A stretch of 64,000 nucleotides of DNA, taken from contig CAVQCJ010000003.1 in assembly GCA_963711005.1 (NCBI GenBank), positions 183,328-247,327 on the forward strand, written 5' to 3'. The stretch is from CAVQCJ01 sp963711005. Lineage in GTDB: Bacteria > Actinomycetota > Actinomycetes > Prado026. The position numbers were made by a program, and so were the translations under genes. Shown piece after piece: positions 16,758 to 25,726 of the stretch; within the stretch, counting starts at the first letter, position 1; every line of letters starts with the position of its first letter. The notes beneath the pieces were generated by a model. The model had not been told where the DNA came from. It did not search any database and saw only the letters and a list, made by a program, of their open reading frames with translations.

Positions 16758-17273
16758 TCAGCCAACCGCGACTGCGGCCCGCTGGCCGACCGACAGGGAC
16801 CGTGACCGCGCCCAGAGCAGGAGAGTCCGGCTGACGACCTCGACGAACGCCATCAGCACCATCGCGGTCACCCAGCCTGCGCCGGTCAGCTGGTGCGCCT
16901 GGCTGAACCGCACCACGGTCGGACCTCCGCCGTGCTCCATGAACAACGAGAAGCTCATGCGAGCACCGATACCCACGACCCACAGCGCGGCCGCGCCGAG
17001 CGTGGCCCTTGCCACCGCAACGCCGTCGCGGTCCAGCTCCAGTCGGGTCAGCAGAGCCGACGCGGATCCGAGGGTCAGGCCGGCAACCACTCCGGTCACG
17101 ACCAGGACGGCGTCGTTCCCTACGGTCGGGATGCCGTGCAGGTAGTGGGATGCCGCCCACGCGACCAGCGCCAACGGGAGCACCAGTCCGCGACGGTCCA
17201 GCCGGCGCCCGCGCATCTGCAAGACCACGAGCGCGACGAGAACGATGTTGAGGATGTAGTCGAAGATCGTCAT
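16758..17273 (-). CDS. Membrane protein, first gene of the two-component operon
   Basis: The protein has 171 residues and five hydrophobic spans (FDYILNIVLVALVVLQMRGR, then LVLPLALVAWAASHYL and three more), resembling DUF1453/CcdC-like proteins. It ends 17 bases before the kinase ATG on the same strand, so it may act as the membrane partner of that kinase. ATG 17273 is preceded by a moderate GGTGGT element. Function unknown. Confidence 0.7.
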   Translation of the reverse strand: MTIFDYILNIVLVALVVLQMRGRRLDRRGLVLPLALVAWAASHYLHGIPTVGNDAVLVVTGVVAGLTLGSASALLTRLELDRDGVAVARATLGAAALWVVGIGARMSFSLFMEHGGGPTVVRFSQAHQLTGAGWVTAMVLMAFVEVVSRTLLLWARSRSLSVGQRAAVAVG

Positions 17274-17537
17274 GACCACCAGGCTGCCCTCGCGGCCGCC
17301 TCGTGGCGTCCACCCCAGGATGGACCTCGGGTTGATCTTCGCCTCCACCCGGCCTATCACCCGGACGCTGCCTGAGTCCCGCAAGACCGGGCCGGCCGAC
17401 GAAACGAGAACGGCGAGCCACGGGCGGCGGCGCACGCCTGCCGAGAAGCTAACCGGCGCAGCACCCGGCTCGGCGGACCCCCCTGCCGATCCCCCTCGAC
17501 GGATCGAGAACTCATGCGGTGCGCGCCGAAGTGATGC

Positions 17538-17572
17538 TATGGAGCTGGGAGCGCCTGCTCGGCCGGCATCGC
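17538..17572 (+). repeat. 35-bp sequence shared in inverted orientation with 35859-35893
   Basis: 34 of 35 bases match the complement of 35859-35893. In both places the same frame encodes LWSWERLLGR. It lies in the 310-base gap upstream of the PLDc_N-like gene, where I see no other feature. Confidence 0.7.
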
Positions 17573-17584
17573 CAGCGTGAGGGC

Positions 17585-17806
17585 ATGACAAAGAAGCGCT
17601 GGAGCGACTTTACGACTGGACAGCAGCGGGCGATCATCGTCGGCGGTGCCGTCGAGGTTGTGGTTACTGCCCTCGCGTTGAGAGATCTCGCCCGGCGGCC
17701 CAGCTCGCAGGTGCGCGGACCAAAGGCGGTCTGGGTGTTGTCCTTCGTAGTGCAGCCGTTTGGCCCTTTGGCGTACTTCGCTAGAGGCCGCCAACCGGCC
17801 GACTGA
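17585..17806 (+). CDS. PLDc_N-like small membrane protein
   Basis: This 73-residue protein has two hydrophobic stretches: AIIVGGAVEVVVTALALRDL and WVLSFVVQPFGPLAYFARGR. The second matches the 'W.l.i...pigpi.Y...Gr' ending of the phospholipase-D-nuclease N-terminal domain. That domain occurs on its own as a short membrane protein of unknown role. ATG 17585 has GTGAGGG upstream. Confidence 0.65.
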   Translation: MTKKRWSDFTTGQQRAIIVGGAVEVVVTALALRDLARRPSSQVRGPKAVWVLSFVVQPFGPLAYFARGRQPAD

Positions 17807-17816
17807 CACCCTGTAT

Positions 17817-17836
17817 CGGCGCACGGAAGTGCGGTG
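17817..17836 (-). repeat. Module A of the dispersed repeat, degenerate
   Basis: CGGCGCACGGAAGTGCGGTG, ten bases after the preceding stop codon. Confidence 0.4.
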
Positions 17837-18004
17837 GTGCCAACCGGTCGATGCAACAACCTGCTGTCGTGAGGGGGTCGTCCGACGGAGGAGGGAAGGG
17901 GACTGCCCCGGGGGCGGCGCGGTTTCCATCGGGCGTCGAGGGTGTGGGGCTTGGGGGCCGAACGGCTTAGTAACCGCGGGGGCTGGCGACGGGCAGGCTG
18001 CTCG

Positions 18005-18718
18005 TCACCTGGTGGAGATCTGGACGTAGTCGATCTGGCCGGTGAAGTAGTCGCACAGGTGCGCCGCCGTGGCGTTGCAGTTGGCTTTGCCGCCGATGGT
18101 CAGCGGCACGTTGTTGACGATCGCGCCGGTCGGGTGGTTGGCCTGCATGGTGACGTGACCGTCGACCGTGGTGGACACGAAGCCCGGCCCGCGTTCGCAG
18201 GTCACGATGTGCCAGGCGTTGTCCGCGACCAGGATCGGGCTGCGGATGCCGCCGTTGGTGGTCACGCCGTTCACGACGGAGCGGAAGCCGCAGAACACCC
18301 GGCCGTTGCCGCCGTCGAGTTCGATCTTCCAGAAGCCGGTCGGGCTGCCGGACTGGGCCTTCTGCATGACGTTGCCGAACGACGCGGCGATGGAGGGGAT
18401 ACGCAGCCGCACGGTGACGACGAAGTCGGCGGTGCCTGGGTTGAGCAGCGCGGAGTTGACCACGTCCAGGTGCTGGGGGTCGACCGTGCCGCCGACGCCG
18501 CGCTTGACCGCAGGGTAGGAGTGCACCCCGCCGCCGACCGTGACGGTCTTGCCGATACTGCCATTGAGGTGGTTCGGGCCGGAGTCCACCAGCACGGTCG
18601 AGCCCTTCACCTCGTTCATCTGCCAGGACGCGACCAGTCCCGCCGCGTGTGCGCTCGGCGCGAGAAGGGTGGTACCGGCTACGACCGCGACCATGATCGC
18701 GAGCGGTGACTTCCGCAT
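18005..18718 (-). CDS. Secreted LamG/concanavalin-A-like protein
   Basis: The 237 residues begin with a Sec signal (MRKSPLAIMVAVVAGTTLLA, cleavage near HAA-GL). The mature part opens with VASWQMNEVKGSTVLVDSGP, the typical first strands of LamG_3 jelly rolls (W.ldE..G....D.sG). It contains FWKIELDGGNGRVFCGF, WHIVTCERGPGFVSTTVDG and GQIDYVQIS, the closing motif of the fold. Cys pairs suggest disulfides. These domains bind carbohydrates or calcium; no enzyme domain is attached. GGAGGAGGG before the ATG is strong. Confidence 0.85.
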   Translation of the reverse strand: MRKSPLAIMVAVVAGTTLLAPSAHAAGLVASWQMNEVKGSTVLVDSGPNHLNGSIGKTVTVGGGVHSYPAVKRGVGGTVDPQHLDVVNSALLNPGTADFVVTVRLRIPSIAASFGNVMQKAQSGSPTGFWKIELDGGNGRVFCGFRSVVNGVTTNGGIRSPILVADNAWHIVTCERGPGFVSTTVDGHVTMQANHPTGAIVNNVPLTIGGKANCNATAAHLCDYFTGQIDYVQISTR

Positions 18719-19206
18719 GAGGGCCCTCCTCCGTTGGGGGACCCGAACCTACCGCCGGCCAGTCCGAAAATCTCTCCCGGGAAAGAGGGGGGACCTGGAA
18801 CCGTCGTTCTGCGGGTACCAGCAAGATCCAGGCTCGCTGGACAGGTTGGCGTCGGCCACGCCGCGCCCTTGATCAAACTCGGCCCCTCGATAGGCGCCTG
18901 GCTGGCCGGTCTGTGGTCACCCCGCTCTTCTCCGTCTTGACCCCGTCCCCCCGCTTGGGCAGCCCCAGAACTGGCATTCGGTGCGGCTCGGCCGAGCCCG
19001 CAGTGTCCGCTGTTCAGCCCGAGTCAGGGTGAGAAGCCGCTGCGCGAATCTGATCGCGCTGTCGGTCGTTGTCGTGGTGCTGGCGCACGTGATCAGCGTC
19101 CCTCGGAGCTCGTGATAGCCGGGTCCTGGACCCGCCACACGTCCAACGGCGCGGGCGAGTTCGCGATGCTTGTACGCCGGCGCGAAAGTCCCGGCAAGAT
19201 TGGCCC
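18719..19206. other. Intergenic region between divergent genes
   Basis: About 490 bases. The only features I see are a CTCTCCCGGGAAAGAG imperfect palindrome near 18773 and a module A repeat at 18966. Confidence 0.4.
18966..18986 (+). repeat. Module A-like copy of the dispersed repeat
   Basis: CAGAACTGGCATTCGGTGCGG, a diverged module A with the 'AGAAC' lead shared with module B copies. Confidence 0.4.
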
Positions 19207-20238
19207 GTGGACGTACACCCACCCGTCGTCGGAGTGATCATGACCGGCGCGGCGGCTGAGCACGCGCCCGGTGCGGGCCAGAGCGCACCGGGGCCGATGG
19301 GCCGCGTGCTGGGTGTTCCCCTCATCGAGCGCAACCTGTTGGCCCTGCTCAAGGCCGGCGTGAGCGAGATCGCGGTCCTGGTCGCCGGGTCGGCGGCGCC
19401 GGCCGGGCCGGTGCGGGCCTGGGCGCAGGGTCGAGGACGGTCGCTGGCCGAGGCCGCCGGCTCCCGGCTCGACGTGGTCGAGGAACCGCAGGGGCGGGGG
19501 GAGGCGGGCGCCCTCACCCTCGTCCCGGGCTCGGACCGGCCCCTCCTGCAGGTCCGTGCGGACAATCTGACCTCGCTGGACCTCGCCGGCCTCCTCGAAG
19601 CGCATGAGCGGGCCTGGGCCGACCTCACCCTCGCGGTGCACGACCAGGCGTTCCGGCTCCCCTACGCCGTCGTGCAGCACGACAAGGGGGTCGTCACCGG
19701 CTATCAGGAAGCGCCCCTGGCAGCGGTCCCGGTCGCCAGCGGCGTCATCGTCGTCGGACCGCGGGCGCTGGCGATCCTGGCCAGTCGCTCATCGCCACGC
19801 GGGATCGCCGACCTGGTGCGACGGGCCGTCGACGCGGAACTCGCGGTCCGGGCGGTGACGCACGCAAAGGCCTGGGTCAACGTCAACGACGCCGGTTCGC
19901 TGGACCAGGCCACCGCCCTCGTGCGCGCGGACCCGGACGCGTTCGAGCTGTGCTGGCCCGATCCGGTGCCACAGACGGTCCTTCCCGGCACCGGCGGGAC
20001 GCGGGTGCGGATCGACGACCTCGACGGCAACGGTCGACCGTTCCGCATCGAGGTCCCACAAGAACCAGGCCCCGGCGCCATGGCGGCCGTCGACGACCTC
20101 GGTGGGGAGGTGGCGGCCCGCGTCCGCGCCTGGCTCGCGGATGCGCCCAAGGCAGGTCCTCCCGGACGTCACTCCAGTCAGATCAACGGGCAGACAGCGC
20201 CGGTCCCACTTCCGCATTCGCTCGGTGACACCTCGTAG
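19207..20238 (+). CDS. Nucleotidyltransferase-like protein
   Basis: The protein has 343 residues from a GTG start. Residues about 35-260 follow the sugar-nucleotidyltransferase fold: PLIERNLLALLKAGVSEIAV, then DRPLLQVRADNLTSLDL at the position of the metal-binding Asp, and WVNVNDAGSLDQA, the typical C-terminal 'vNTpeDl' segment. The N-terminal GGxGTRL signature is replaced by TGAAAEHAPGAGQ, so nucleotide binding may be altered or lost. The last about 28 residues and the stop codon fall inside a 111-bp repeat also found at 62665, so the C-terminus is secondary. It stands alone. Catalytic activity is unproven. Confidence 0.65.
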   Translation: MDVHPPVVGVIMTGAAAEHAPGAGQSAPGPMGRVLGVPLIERNLLALLKAGVSEIAVLVAGSAAPAGPVRAWAQGRGRSLAEAAGSRLDVVEEPQGRGEAGALTLVPGSDRPLLQVRADNLTSLDLAGLLEAHERAWADLTLAVHDQAFRLPYAVVQHDKGVVTGYQEAPLAAVPVASGVIVVGPRALAILASRSSPRGIADLVRRAVDAELAVRAVTHAKAWVNVNDAGSLDQATALVRADPDAFELCWPDPVPQTVLPGTGGTRVRIDDLDGNGRPFRIEVPQEPGPGAMAAVDDLGGEVAARVRAWLADAPKAGPPGRHSSQINGQTAPVPLPHSLGDTS

Positions 20239-20261
20239 CCGTTTGCTCCGAACCGGTGAAC
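20151..20261 (+). repeat. Copy 1 of a 111-bp direct repeat
   Basis: 103 of 111 bases match 62665-62775, same strand, no gaps. This copy supplies the final codons and TAG stop of the nucleotidyltransferase-like gene. Confidence 0.9.
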
Positions 20262-20295
20262 GGCCAGGTGGCAAGCGGTCAGGTCGCGGTTCGCT

Positions 20296-23200
20296 TCACG
20301 CGTGTCTCCCTGCGTGCTCCGCTAGGCCTGACGAGATGAACGAGTCGAGCCGCCGGAGCCAACCAGTCGCACCGATCTGCGCGTACGTGGCCCGCGCGTG
20401 CTCCAGGTGCGGAGCAGCGTCGAAGGCACGGCCCTGGCTGGCCAGCCAACGAGCGAGGTCCTCCTCGGCCCGCGCGCTCCAACCCAGGGCACCGAAGTCG
20501 GCGAGAGCCGCGACACCGGCGCGCAGGTCGGCCTCGACCGTGCGCGGCTCGTCGCCGCGGGCGGCTCCGACCAGGCCCTGCAGGTGGCGCAGGTGGGCCG
20601 CGACCGCCGTGGACAGCAACCCGGGCGCGGCACCGGCCACCGGCTCGAGCAGCCGTTCGGCGAGCGGCACGTCTGCGGCCGCGACGGCGGCGCGAACCAG
20701 CGGCGGCCAGAAGTGCATGAAGTCGTCCTCGAGACCGGACGCGCTGAGCTGGTGAGACAGCGTGGCCTCCGCAAGGGCGGCGGCGCCCTGCACGTCGCCC
20801 TCGGTCTGCAGTCGCAACGCGTCGAGGGAGCCGCGGGCAGCCAGGTCCCAGGCGCTCAGCGCGGTCTCGATGTCGGGAAGCGGTGGCAATGGCTCGCCCT
20901 GCGCGTCGGCCAGGTAGGCATCGACCACGGCGAGTCCCCATCGCACGGTCGGCGTCGTCGCGGTCTCCACGGCCTCCTGGACCACCTGGCGCGACTCCGC
21001 CAGCCGGCCCGCGGACCACAGCGCCGAGGAGCAGTTGCCGGCCGCGTAGTCGGCCATGCCGGACACGCCGGCGCGTCGGGCCATGTCCCGAGCCTCGAAG
21101 AGAGCGTCGATCGCCGCCGGCAGGTCCCGGCTCATCAGGACGGTGCTCAGGTTGATCAGCGCGTGGGCAAGCGCGCCGGGAAGGTCGTGCGTCCGCGCGA
21201 CGTCGGCGGCTCCCTCGTACAAGGCCCGGCTGATCCTGGGGCCACCCGTCGACTGGTAGCGACCACCCATGTTGATCATGGCCTTGGCCAGCTGCTCCGG
21301 ATCGCCGACGGCTTCGGCCAGGAAGACCCGTCGCTCGACGTACCTGCCCGCCGCAGCCAGGTCCTCGAGCTCGAAGTATGAGTTGGCCAGCGGGCCGGCG
21401 AGGCGTAGCAAGGCCCGTTCGGAGTCGCGGATCCCCTCGAGCGCCTGCCAGCGCGGCTCGGCGAGCGCGATCACCCCAGCGAAGTCCGAGAGGATCTGCA
21501 GGGACAGGGCGGCGCTGCCCGCTGCGGCGCCCGCGTCGATCGGCCGCTCCAGCTCGTCGTACAGCTCCATGGCCGTACGGGCGTGAGCTGCGCCGCCGTC
21601 GTAGTCGCCGGCATCCTGGGCCGCCTCCCCGCAGGCGAAGTGCAGCCGCGCCCGGTCCTCGATGCCGGTGCTGCGGGCGAGCGCTGCCTCAAACCGGCGG
21701 CGTGCCTCGGCCGGCGATCCGAGCGCCTTCGCGCGGTTGCCGGCCCGCTCGAGCAACGCGCAGGCCCTCGGGACGAGGTCGCCCACGTCGGCGTCCGTGC
21801 TGCCCCCGGCATCGACGGCGTCGAGCAGGTGCTGCGCGATCACGACGGCAAGGTCGTCGCCCGGGTCCGGCTGTGTGGCCAGGAAGTCGGCTGCAGCGAG
21901 GTGCCGCTGCTTGCGATCACGCCGGGAAAGCGTGCCGTACGCGACCTGTCGCACCACGGCCTGCACGAACCTGAACTGCCCGCGCTCGGCCGAGAACCGG
22001 TCCTGCTGGACGGCGATGATCTCCTTACGCTGCAACGCGGACAGGGCTTCGTCGATGCCGGCCGGGTCGGAGCTGACTGCGGCGAGACCCGCCTTCGTGA
22101 ACGACGAGCCGAGCACGCTGGCGTCGGCGACGACCGCTCGCTCGCTCGGCGACAGGGCGTCGAGCCGGGCGGCGACCAGCGCCTGCAACGACGCGGGTGC
22201 ACCGATCGCGGCAAGGTCGAGCTCGACGCCGTCAGCCGGTACGTAGTGCCCCTCGCGGGGTACCACCGCGTCCCGGTCGATCAGCGCCCGAACGGTCTCG
22301 ATGGCGAACAGCGGCACGCCCTCGGCGCGCGCGACGAGGGCGGTCCTGACCTGCGCCGGCAGCCCCACCACGAGCCCGTCGACCAGTGTCGCCATCGCCG
22401 CGTCGTCGAGCGGGTCCAGGCGGACCACGCTGGCCCGACGGCCCCCGAGCTCTGGTCGCCGCATCAACAGCTCGGGCCGGGCCAGGACGAGTACGAAGAT
22501 CGGTGCGCGTGCCGTGGCCAGCATGGAGTCGAAGAAGTCCAGCAGCCCGTCGTCGGCGAACTGGGCGTCGTCGATCACGAGGACGACCGCGTTGCCGGCT
22601 TCGCTGAGCCGCTCGAGGAACGCCGTCCACGCCGAGAACAGGTCCTCGCGGGCGAAGCCGGCGCCCTGGCTCGCGCCCACGAGGGCGGCCAGCCGTGGCC
22701 GCAGCCAGTCGCGTTCCTCGGGTACCGGCACGAACGTCGCGAGGCCAGCCTCGAGGCCAGCGGTCACGGCCTCCCCCGAGTCGGCCTCCGTCAGCCCGAG
22801 GCGGGGCCGCAGCGCCTCGGCCAGCGCCCAGAACGCCACCCCGTCCCCGTACGACAGGCAGCGCCCACGATGCCAGCGCACCGTGGCCGTCAGCCCGTCG
22901 ACGTACTTCTCGAACTCCCACGCCAGCCGGGACTTGCCCACGCCCGGCTCGCCGTCGACCACGACGAGGCGCGGGCGCGCGGACTCCTGCGTCGAGTGGA
23001 ACAGCTCCTTGATCACCCGTACCTCACGGTCGCGCCCGGCCAGCGGTGCCTCGAGCCCGTCGACTCGCTGCCCGCCGCCCACCTCCGCGACCACCGCTCG
23101 CGCCTGCCAGAGCCGGACCGACCCGGCCTTGCCCTTGAGCATGTGTTCGCCGGCATCCGCGTACGAGATCGCCGCGGCGGTCAGCGAGCGGGTGCCCTCG

Positions 23201-23838
23201 TCGACCCATACCGACCCGGCTTCGGCCACGGACTGGACCCGGGACGCCGTGTTCACCGCGTCGCCGGCCACCATGCCTTCCGCGGTGGCGCCGACCGTGA
23301 CGGCTACCTCGCCCGTGACGACGCCGACCCGTACTGCCAGGTCGCGGGCGCCGAGGTCCTCGCCCATCGCCGAGATCGCCTGGACGAGCTCGAGACCGGC
23401 TCGTACCGCACGCTCGGCGTCGTCCTCGTGGCTGATCGGTACGCCCCACACGGCCATGACGGCGTCACCGATGAACTTCTCGACCGTCCCGCCGTACCGG
23501 CCGATGACCGTACGACACTCCGCGAAGTACCGGGACAGCAGCTCTCGGACCTCCTCAGCGTCGCGGGCCTCGGCCAGCGGCGTGAACCCGACCAGGTCGG
23601 CGAACAGGACGGACGTGACTCGACGCTCGGCTACCGGCCGGTCGGGTGTGCGGCCCACTCCAGGTGCGCTTGGCGGGTCCCGGTCGAGCACGGTGCCGCA
23701 GTGGCCGCAGAACCGCCCGCCCTCGTCGGCCGCCCCGCAGGACGGGCACGAGCGGACCAGCGCCATCGACGCGCCGCACTCGCGGCAGAACCTGGTGCCG
23801 TCCGGCATGTCGGCGGCGCACTGGGGACAGGCTGTCAC
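20296..23838 (-). CDS. Zinc-ribbon/class III cyclase/AAA ATPase/TPR signalling protein
   Basis: The protein has 1180 residues. A double zinc ribbon (CPQC...CREC, CPSC...CGHC) occupies residues 1-50. A class III nucleotidyl cyclase domain (about 70-250) carries both metal Asp residues (SVLFADLVGFTPL and EKFIGDAVMAVWG) and a Lys/Asp substrate pair typical of adenylate cyclase. A KAP/AAA-16 ATPase with Walker A GEPGVGKSR and Walker B VVLVIDDAQ follows, and about 600 residues of TPR-like helices complete it. This is a common mycobacterial/actinobacterial architecture thought to couple cAMP production to an ATPase sensor. GTG 23838 has GGAAGGCGAG upstream. The 530 bases upstream hold no gene I can support. 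Confidence 0.9.
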   Translation of the reverse strand: MTACPQCAADMPDGTRFCRECGASMALVRSCPSCGAADEGGRFCGHCGTVLDRDPPSAPGVGRTPDRPVAERRVTSVLFADLVGFTPLAEARDAEEVRELLSRYFAECRTVIGRYGGTVEKFIGDAVMAVWGVPISHEDDAERAVRAGLELVQAISAMGEDLGARDLAVRVGVVTGEVAVTVGATAEGMVAGDAVNTASRVQSVAEAGSVWVDEGTRSLTAAAISYADAGEHMLKGKAGSVRLWQARAVVAEVGGGQRVDGLEAPLAGRDREVRVIKELFHSTQESARPRLVVVDGEPGVGKSRLAWEFEKYVDGLTATVRWHRGRCLSYGDGVAFWALAEALRPRLGLTEADSGEAVTAGLEAGLATFVPVPEERDWLRPRLAALVGASQGAGFAREDLFSAWTAFLERLSEAGNAVVLVIDDAQFADDGLLDFFDSMLATARAPIFVLVLARPELLMRRPELGGRRASVVRLDPLDDAAMATLVDGLVVGLPAQVRTALVARAEGVPLFAIETVRALIDRDAVVPREGHYVPADGVELDLAAIGAPASLQALVAARLDALSPSERAVVADASVLGSSFTKAGLAAVSSDPAGIDEALSALQRKEIIAVQQDRFSAERGQFRFVQAVVRQVAYGTLSRRDRKQRHLAAADFLATQPDPGDDLAVVIAQHLLDAVDAGGSTDADVGDLVPRACALLERAGNRAKALGSPAEARRRFEAALARSTGIEDRARLHFACGEAAQDAGDYDGGAAHARTAMELYDELERPIDAGAAAGSAALSLQILSDFAGVIALAEPRWQALEGIRDSERALLRLAGPLANSYFELEDLAAAGRYVERRVFLAEAVGDPEQLAKAMINMGGRYQSTGGPRISRALYEGAADVARTHDLPGALAHALINLSTVLMSRDLPAAIDALFEARDMARRAGVSGMADYAAGNCSSALWSAGRLAESRQVVQEAVETATTPTVRWGLAVVDAYLADAQGEPLPPLPDIETALSAWDLAARGSLDALRLQTEGDVQGAAALAEATLSHQLSASGLEDDFMHFWPPLVRAAVAAADVPLAERLLEPVAGAAPGLLSTAVAAHLRHLQGLVGAARGDEPRTVEADLRAGVAALADFGALGWSARAEEDLARWLASQGRAFDAAPHLEHARATYAQIGATGWLRRLDSFISSGLAEHAGRHA

Positions 23839-24366
23839 TCGCTCGCCTTCCAGCTGGGTGGGCCGACCGACCCTGGCGGACCTGCCGGCCGACGGGACCG
23901 TCACCGAAAGATATCGACCCGGTACCCCGCGGTGGCCCCTTTCCCCGACCCGCCCTGCCGGTGCGCAGCCCGCTCGGTCGTGATACCACGGCGGAGGCTG
24001 GAGTTGTTGAGCCTCGCGGATGGCGTGGGCGGCCGGGTCTTCTCCGACCTCGCGACGTGTGCGGTCTTCGTCGGCAGTGGCGTCAGAACCGCCATCCGTA
24101 CGTACGCACTGGCTGGCAACCGGAGCGACGATCACCCTCATGACCGAACCGGCCTGGGTCTGACGAAGACTCGCGGGGCGACGGGGGCTTCGCCCATCGC
24201 TGACAGCGGCGAGCAGCATAGGCCCGGCCTCGCGCGAGGTCGGACCCGCGTGCTTTCGTCCGACGTCGCAGCGGCACCGGCGTCGAGGCGCTTTGAACCG
24301 TCCGCCGTCGCCGCCCGTTTCCAGGGCGACCAGGCATCACAGGCCTAAACGACCCGCGGAGGCGCC
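23839..24366. other. Intergenic region between divergent genes
   Basis: I see no conserved protein, repeat or strong hairpin in these 530 bases beyond the expected promoters. Confidence 0.4.
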
Positions 24367-24573
24367 ATGCCGCGCAAGATCGCCCCAGGCCTGCACGTGT
24401 CGGGCCGTCAGCGCGAGAGACTCATGACCGAGCTGAAGGCCAAGTACGAAAGCGGCTCATCGGTTCGGGCCCTCGCGCGAGAGACCGGCCGCTCGTACGG
24501 ATTCGTGCACGGGCTCCTGCAAGAGGGCGGAGCCCATCTGCGCAGCCGCGGCGCCCCGCAACGGGCTGGCTGA
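24367..24573 (+). CDS. Small helix-turn-helix protein
   Basis: This 68-residue protein of a family common in actinobacteria reads LKAKYESGSSVRALARETGR followed by SYGFVHGLLQEGG...LRSRG, a resolvase/Helix-turn-helix type DNA-binding motif. GGAGGCGCC lies just before the ATG. It has no second domain and is probably a DNA-binding regulator. Its neighbour downstream is a 46-residue membrane peptide. Confidence 0.82.
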   Translation: MPRKIAPGLHVSGRQRERLMTELKAKYESGSSVRALARETGRSYGFVHGLLQEGGAHLRSRGAPQRAG

Positions 24574-24623
24574 GCGGCACGCCGCCGTCGGAGTGGACCC
24601 AACCGACCCCGCACGCCGACATC

Positions 24624-24764
24624 ATGAGCTGGATCTGGTTGAACATCCCCGCCTGCGTCGTCGCGATCGCCGTCACCGTGGGCATCCCGATGCGGGTGAT
24701 CATGAAACCGCCGGAGAAGCCAGCGAGTCCGCTCTCGCCGCACTGGGCTTCAGTCGAGGGCTGA
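24624..24764 (+). CDS. 46-residue single-span membrane peptide
   Basis: From ATG 24624 the frame reads SWIWLNIPACVVAIAVTVGI, a good transmembrane helix, followed by PMRVIMKPPEKPASP and a polar tail. The frame extends upstream without another start, and no clear ribosome site is present. It converges with ctaG, overlapping its 3' end by 15 bases. It may be a small accessory membrane protein, but nothing proves it. Confidence 0.4.
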   Translation: MSWIWLNIPACVVAIAVTVGIPMRVIMKPPEKPASPLSPHWASVEG

Positions 24765-25658
24765 CTGGGTGCGGTGTCCGCTGCCCACGCGCACCGCCGC
24801 GGAGATGGACCGCTGCTCGGTGTCGTCCAGCCACCGCGCCACCGTGTAGAGGATCGCCGGCAGGAAGCTGACCTCGCCGCACACCCACAGAATAGCGCCG
24901 GCGAGCTGCTGGTCGGCTTCCTGGGTCGACGCCGACACCAGCGATGTGTAGTAGGGGTACAGGTCGCGGCTGAACATGACCATGGTCATCGCGAGCACCA
25001 CCATGACGGCATTGGTGGACACCAGCGCCAGCAGGCGGCCAGGAGGCTGCAGGACGGGACGGAAGGGGTAGGACCCGAACACCTGCAGCCACAGGGCCAC
25101 ACCCAGCCCGACGAACGCTCCGTGCACCAGCCAGATGTGCACGAACTCGTTCCGCTCGGCCACGTCGAACGGACCTGGCAGGTGCCAGAAGACCATGGCG
25201 ATGTTGAAGGCAACGACGGACGTCCACGGCCTGCCCCAGAATTCCACCACGGCCGACGCGGCACCCCAACCGCCACCGACGGCTCGACCCGAACGGATCC
25301 GTTGGAGCAGCCGCCCGTATCTATGGGCCAGCGGGTCCGGGATCCCACGCAGCAGCGGGAGCCAGGGGGCACCCAGCACGATCAGCACCGGAGCGATGAA
25401 GGCGAGCAAGATGTGCTGGACGACGTGAGCCGTCAGGTAGGTGCCGGACCAGTAGTCCACCGGCGAGACGACGGCCAGCACCAGCACCAGCAGCCCGGCC
25501 CACCACAGCACCGCCTGACCCACCCAGGGGCGCAGCGGCCGACCCGCGCGTGCGATCGCCCGCAGCCGCCGCCGCAGCCCGCGGCCGTGCACGGCCAGCA
25601 CGATCGCGACCCCGATCAAGAACGGGTCGTAGGACCAGTGCTCGAAGGTGGCACGCAT
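24750..25658 (-). CDS. ctaG: Cytochrome c oxidase assembly factor CtaG (caa3 type)
   Basis: This 302-residue polytopic membrane protein has eight or so spans. The family signatures are SGTYLTAHVVQHILLAFIAP (with conserved His pair), MVFWHLPGPFDVA and HIWLVHGAFVGLG. The actinobacterial/Bacillus CtaG family assists copper insertion and assembly of the heme-copper oxidase. GGAGGCGAC precedes ATG 25658. It reads in the same direction as ctaE-D-C but is separated from them by one opposing gene. Confidence 0.9.
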   Translation of the reverse strand: MRATFEHWSYDPFLIGVAIVLAVHGRGLRRRLRAIARAGRPLRPWVGQAVLWWAGLLVLVLAVVSPVDYWSGTYLTAHVVQHILLAFIAPVLIVLGAPWLPLLRGIPDPLAHRYGRLLQRIRSGRAVGGGWGAASAVVEFWGRPWTSVVAFNIAMVFWHLPGPFDVAERNEFVHIWLVHGAFVGLGVALWLQVFGSYPFRPVLQPPGRLLALVSTNAVMVVLAMTMVMFSRDLYPYYTSLVSASTQEADQQLAGAILWVCGEVSFLPAILYTVARWLDDTEQRSISAAVRVGSGHRTQSALD

Positions 25659-25726
25659 CAGCGTCGCCTCCGCACTCGGCTGCGCCGTCCAAGCCTTGCT
25701 CGGCGTCCCTCGGCGGTAGTCTGCCC

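Noticed and set aside
21583..24348. A 921-residue open frame opposite the cyclase-ATPase gene
   Set aside because: Same explanation: antisense to a well-supported gene with no recognisable motif or ribosome site.
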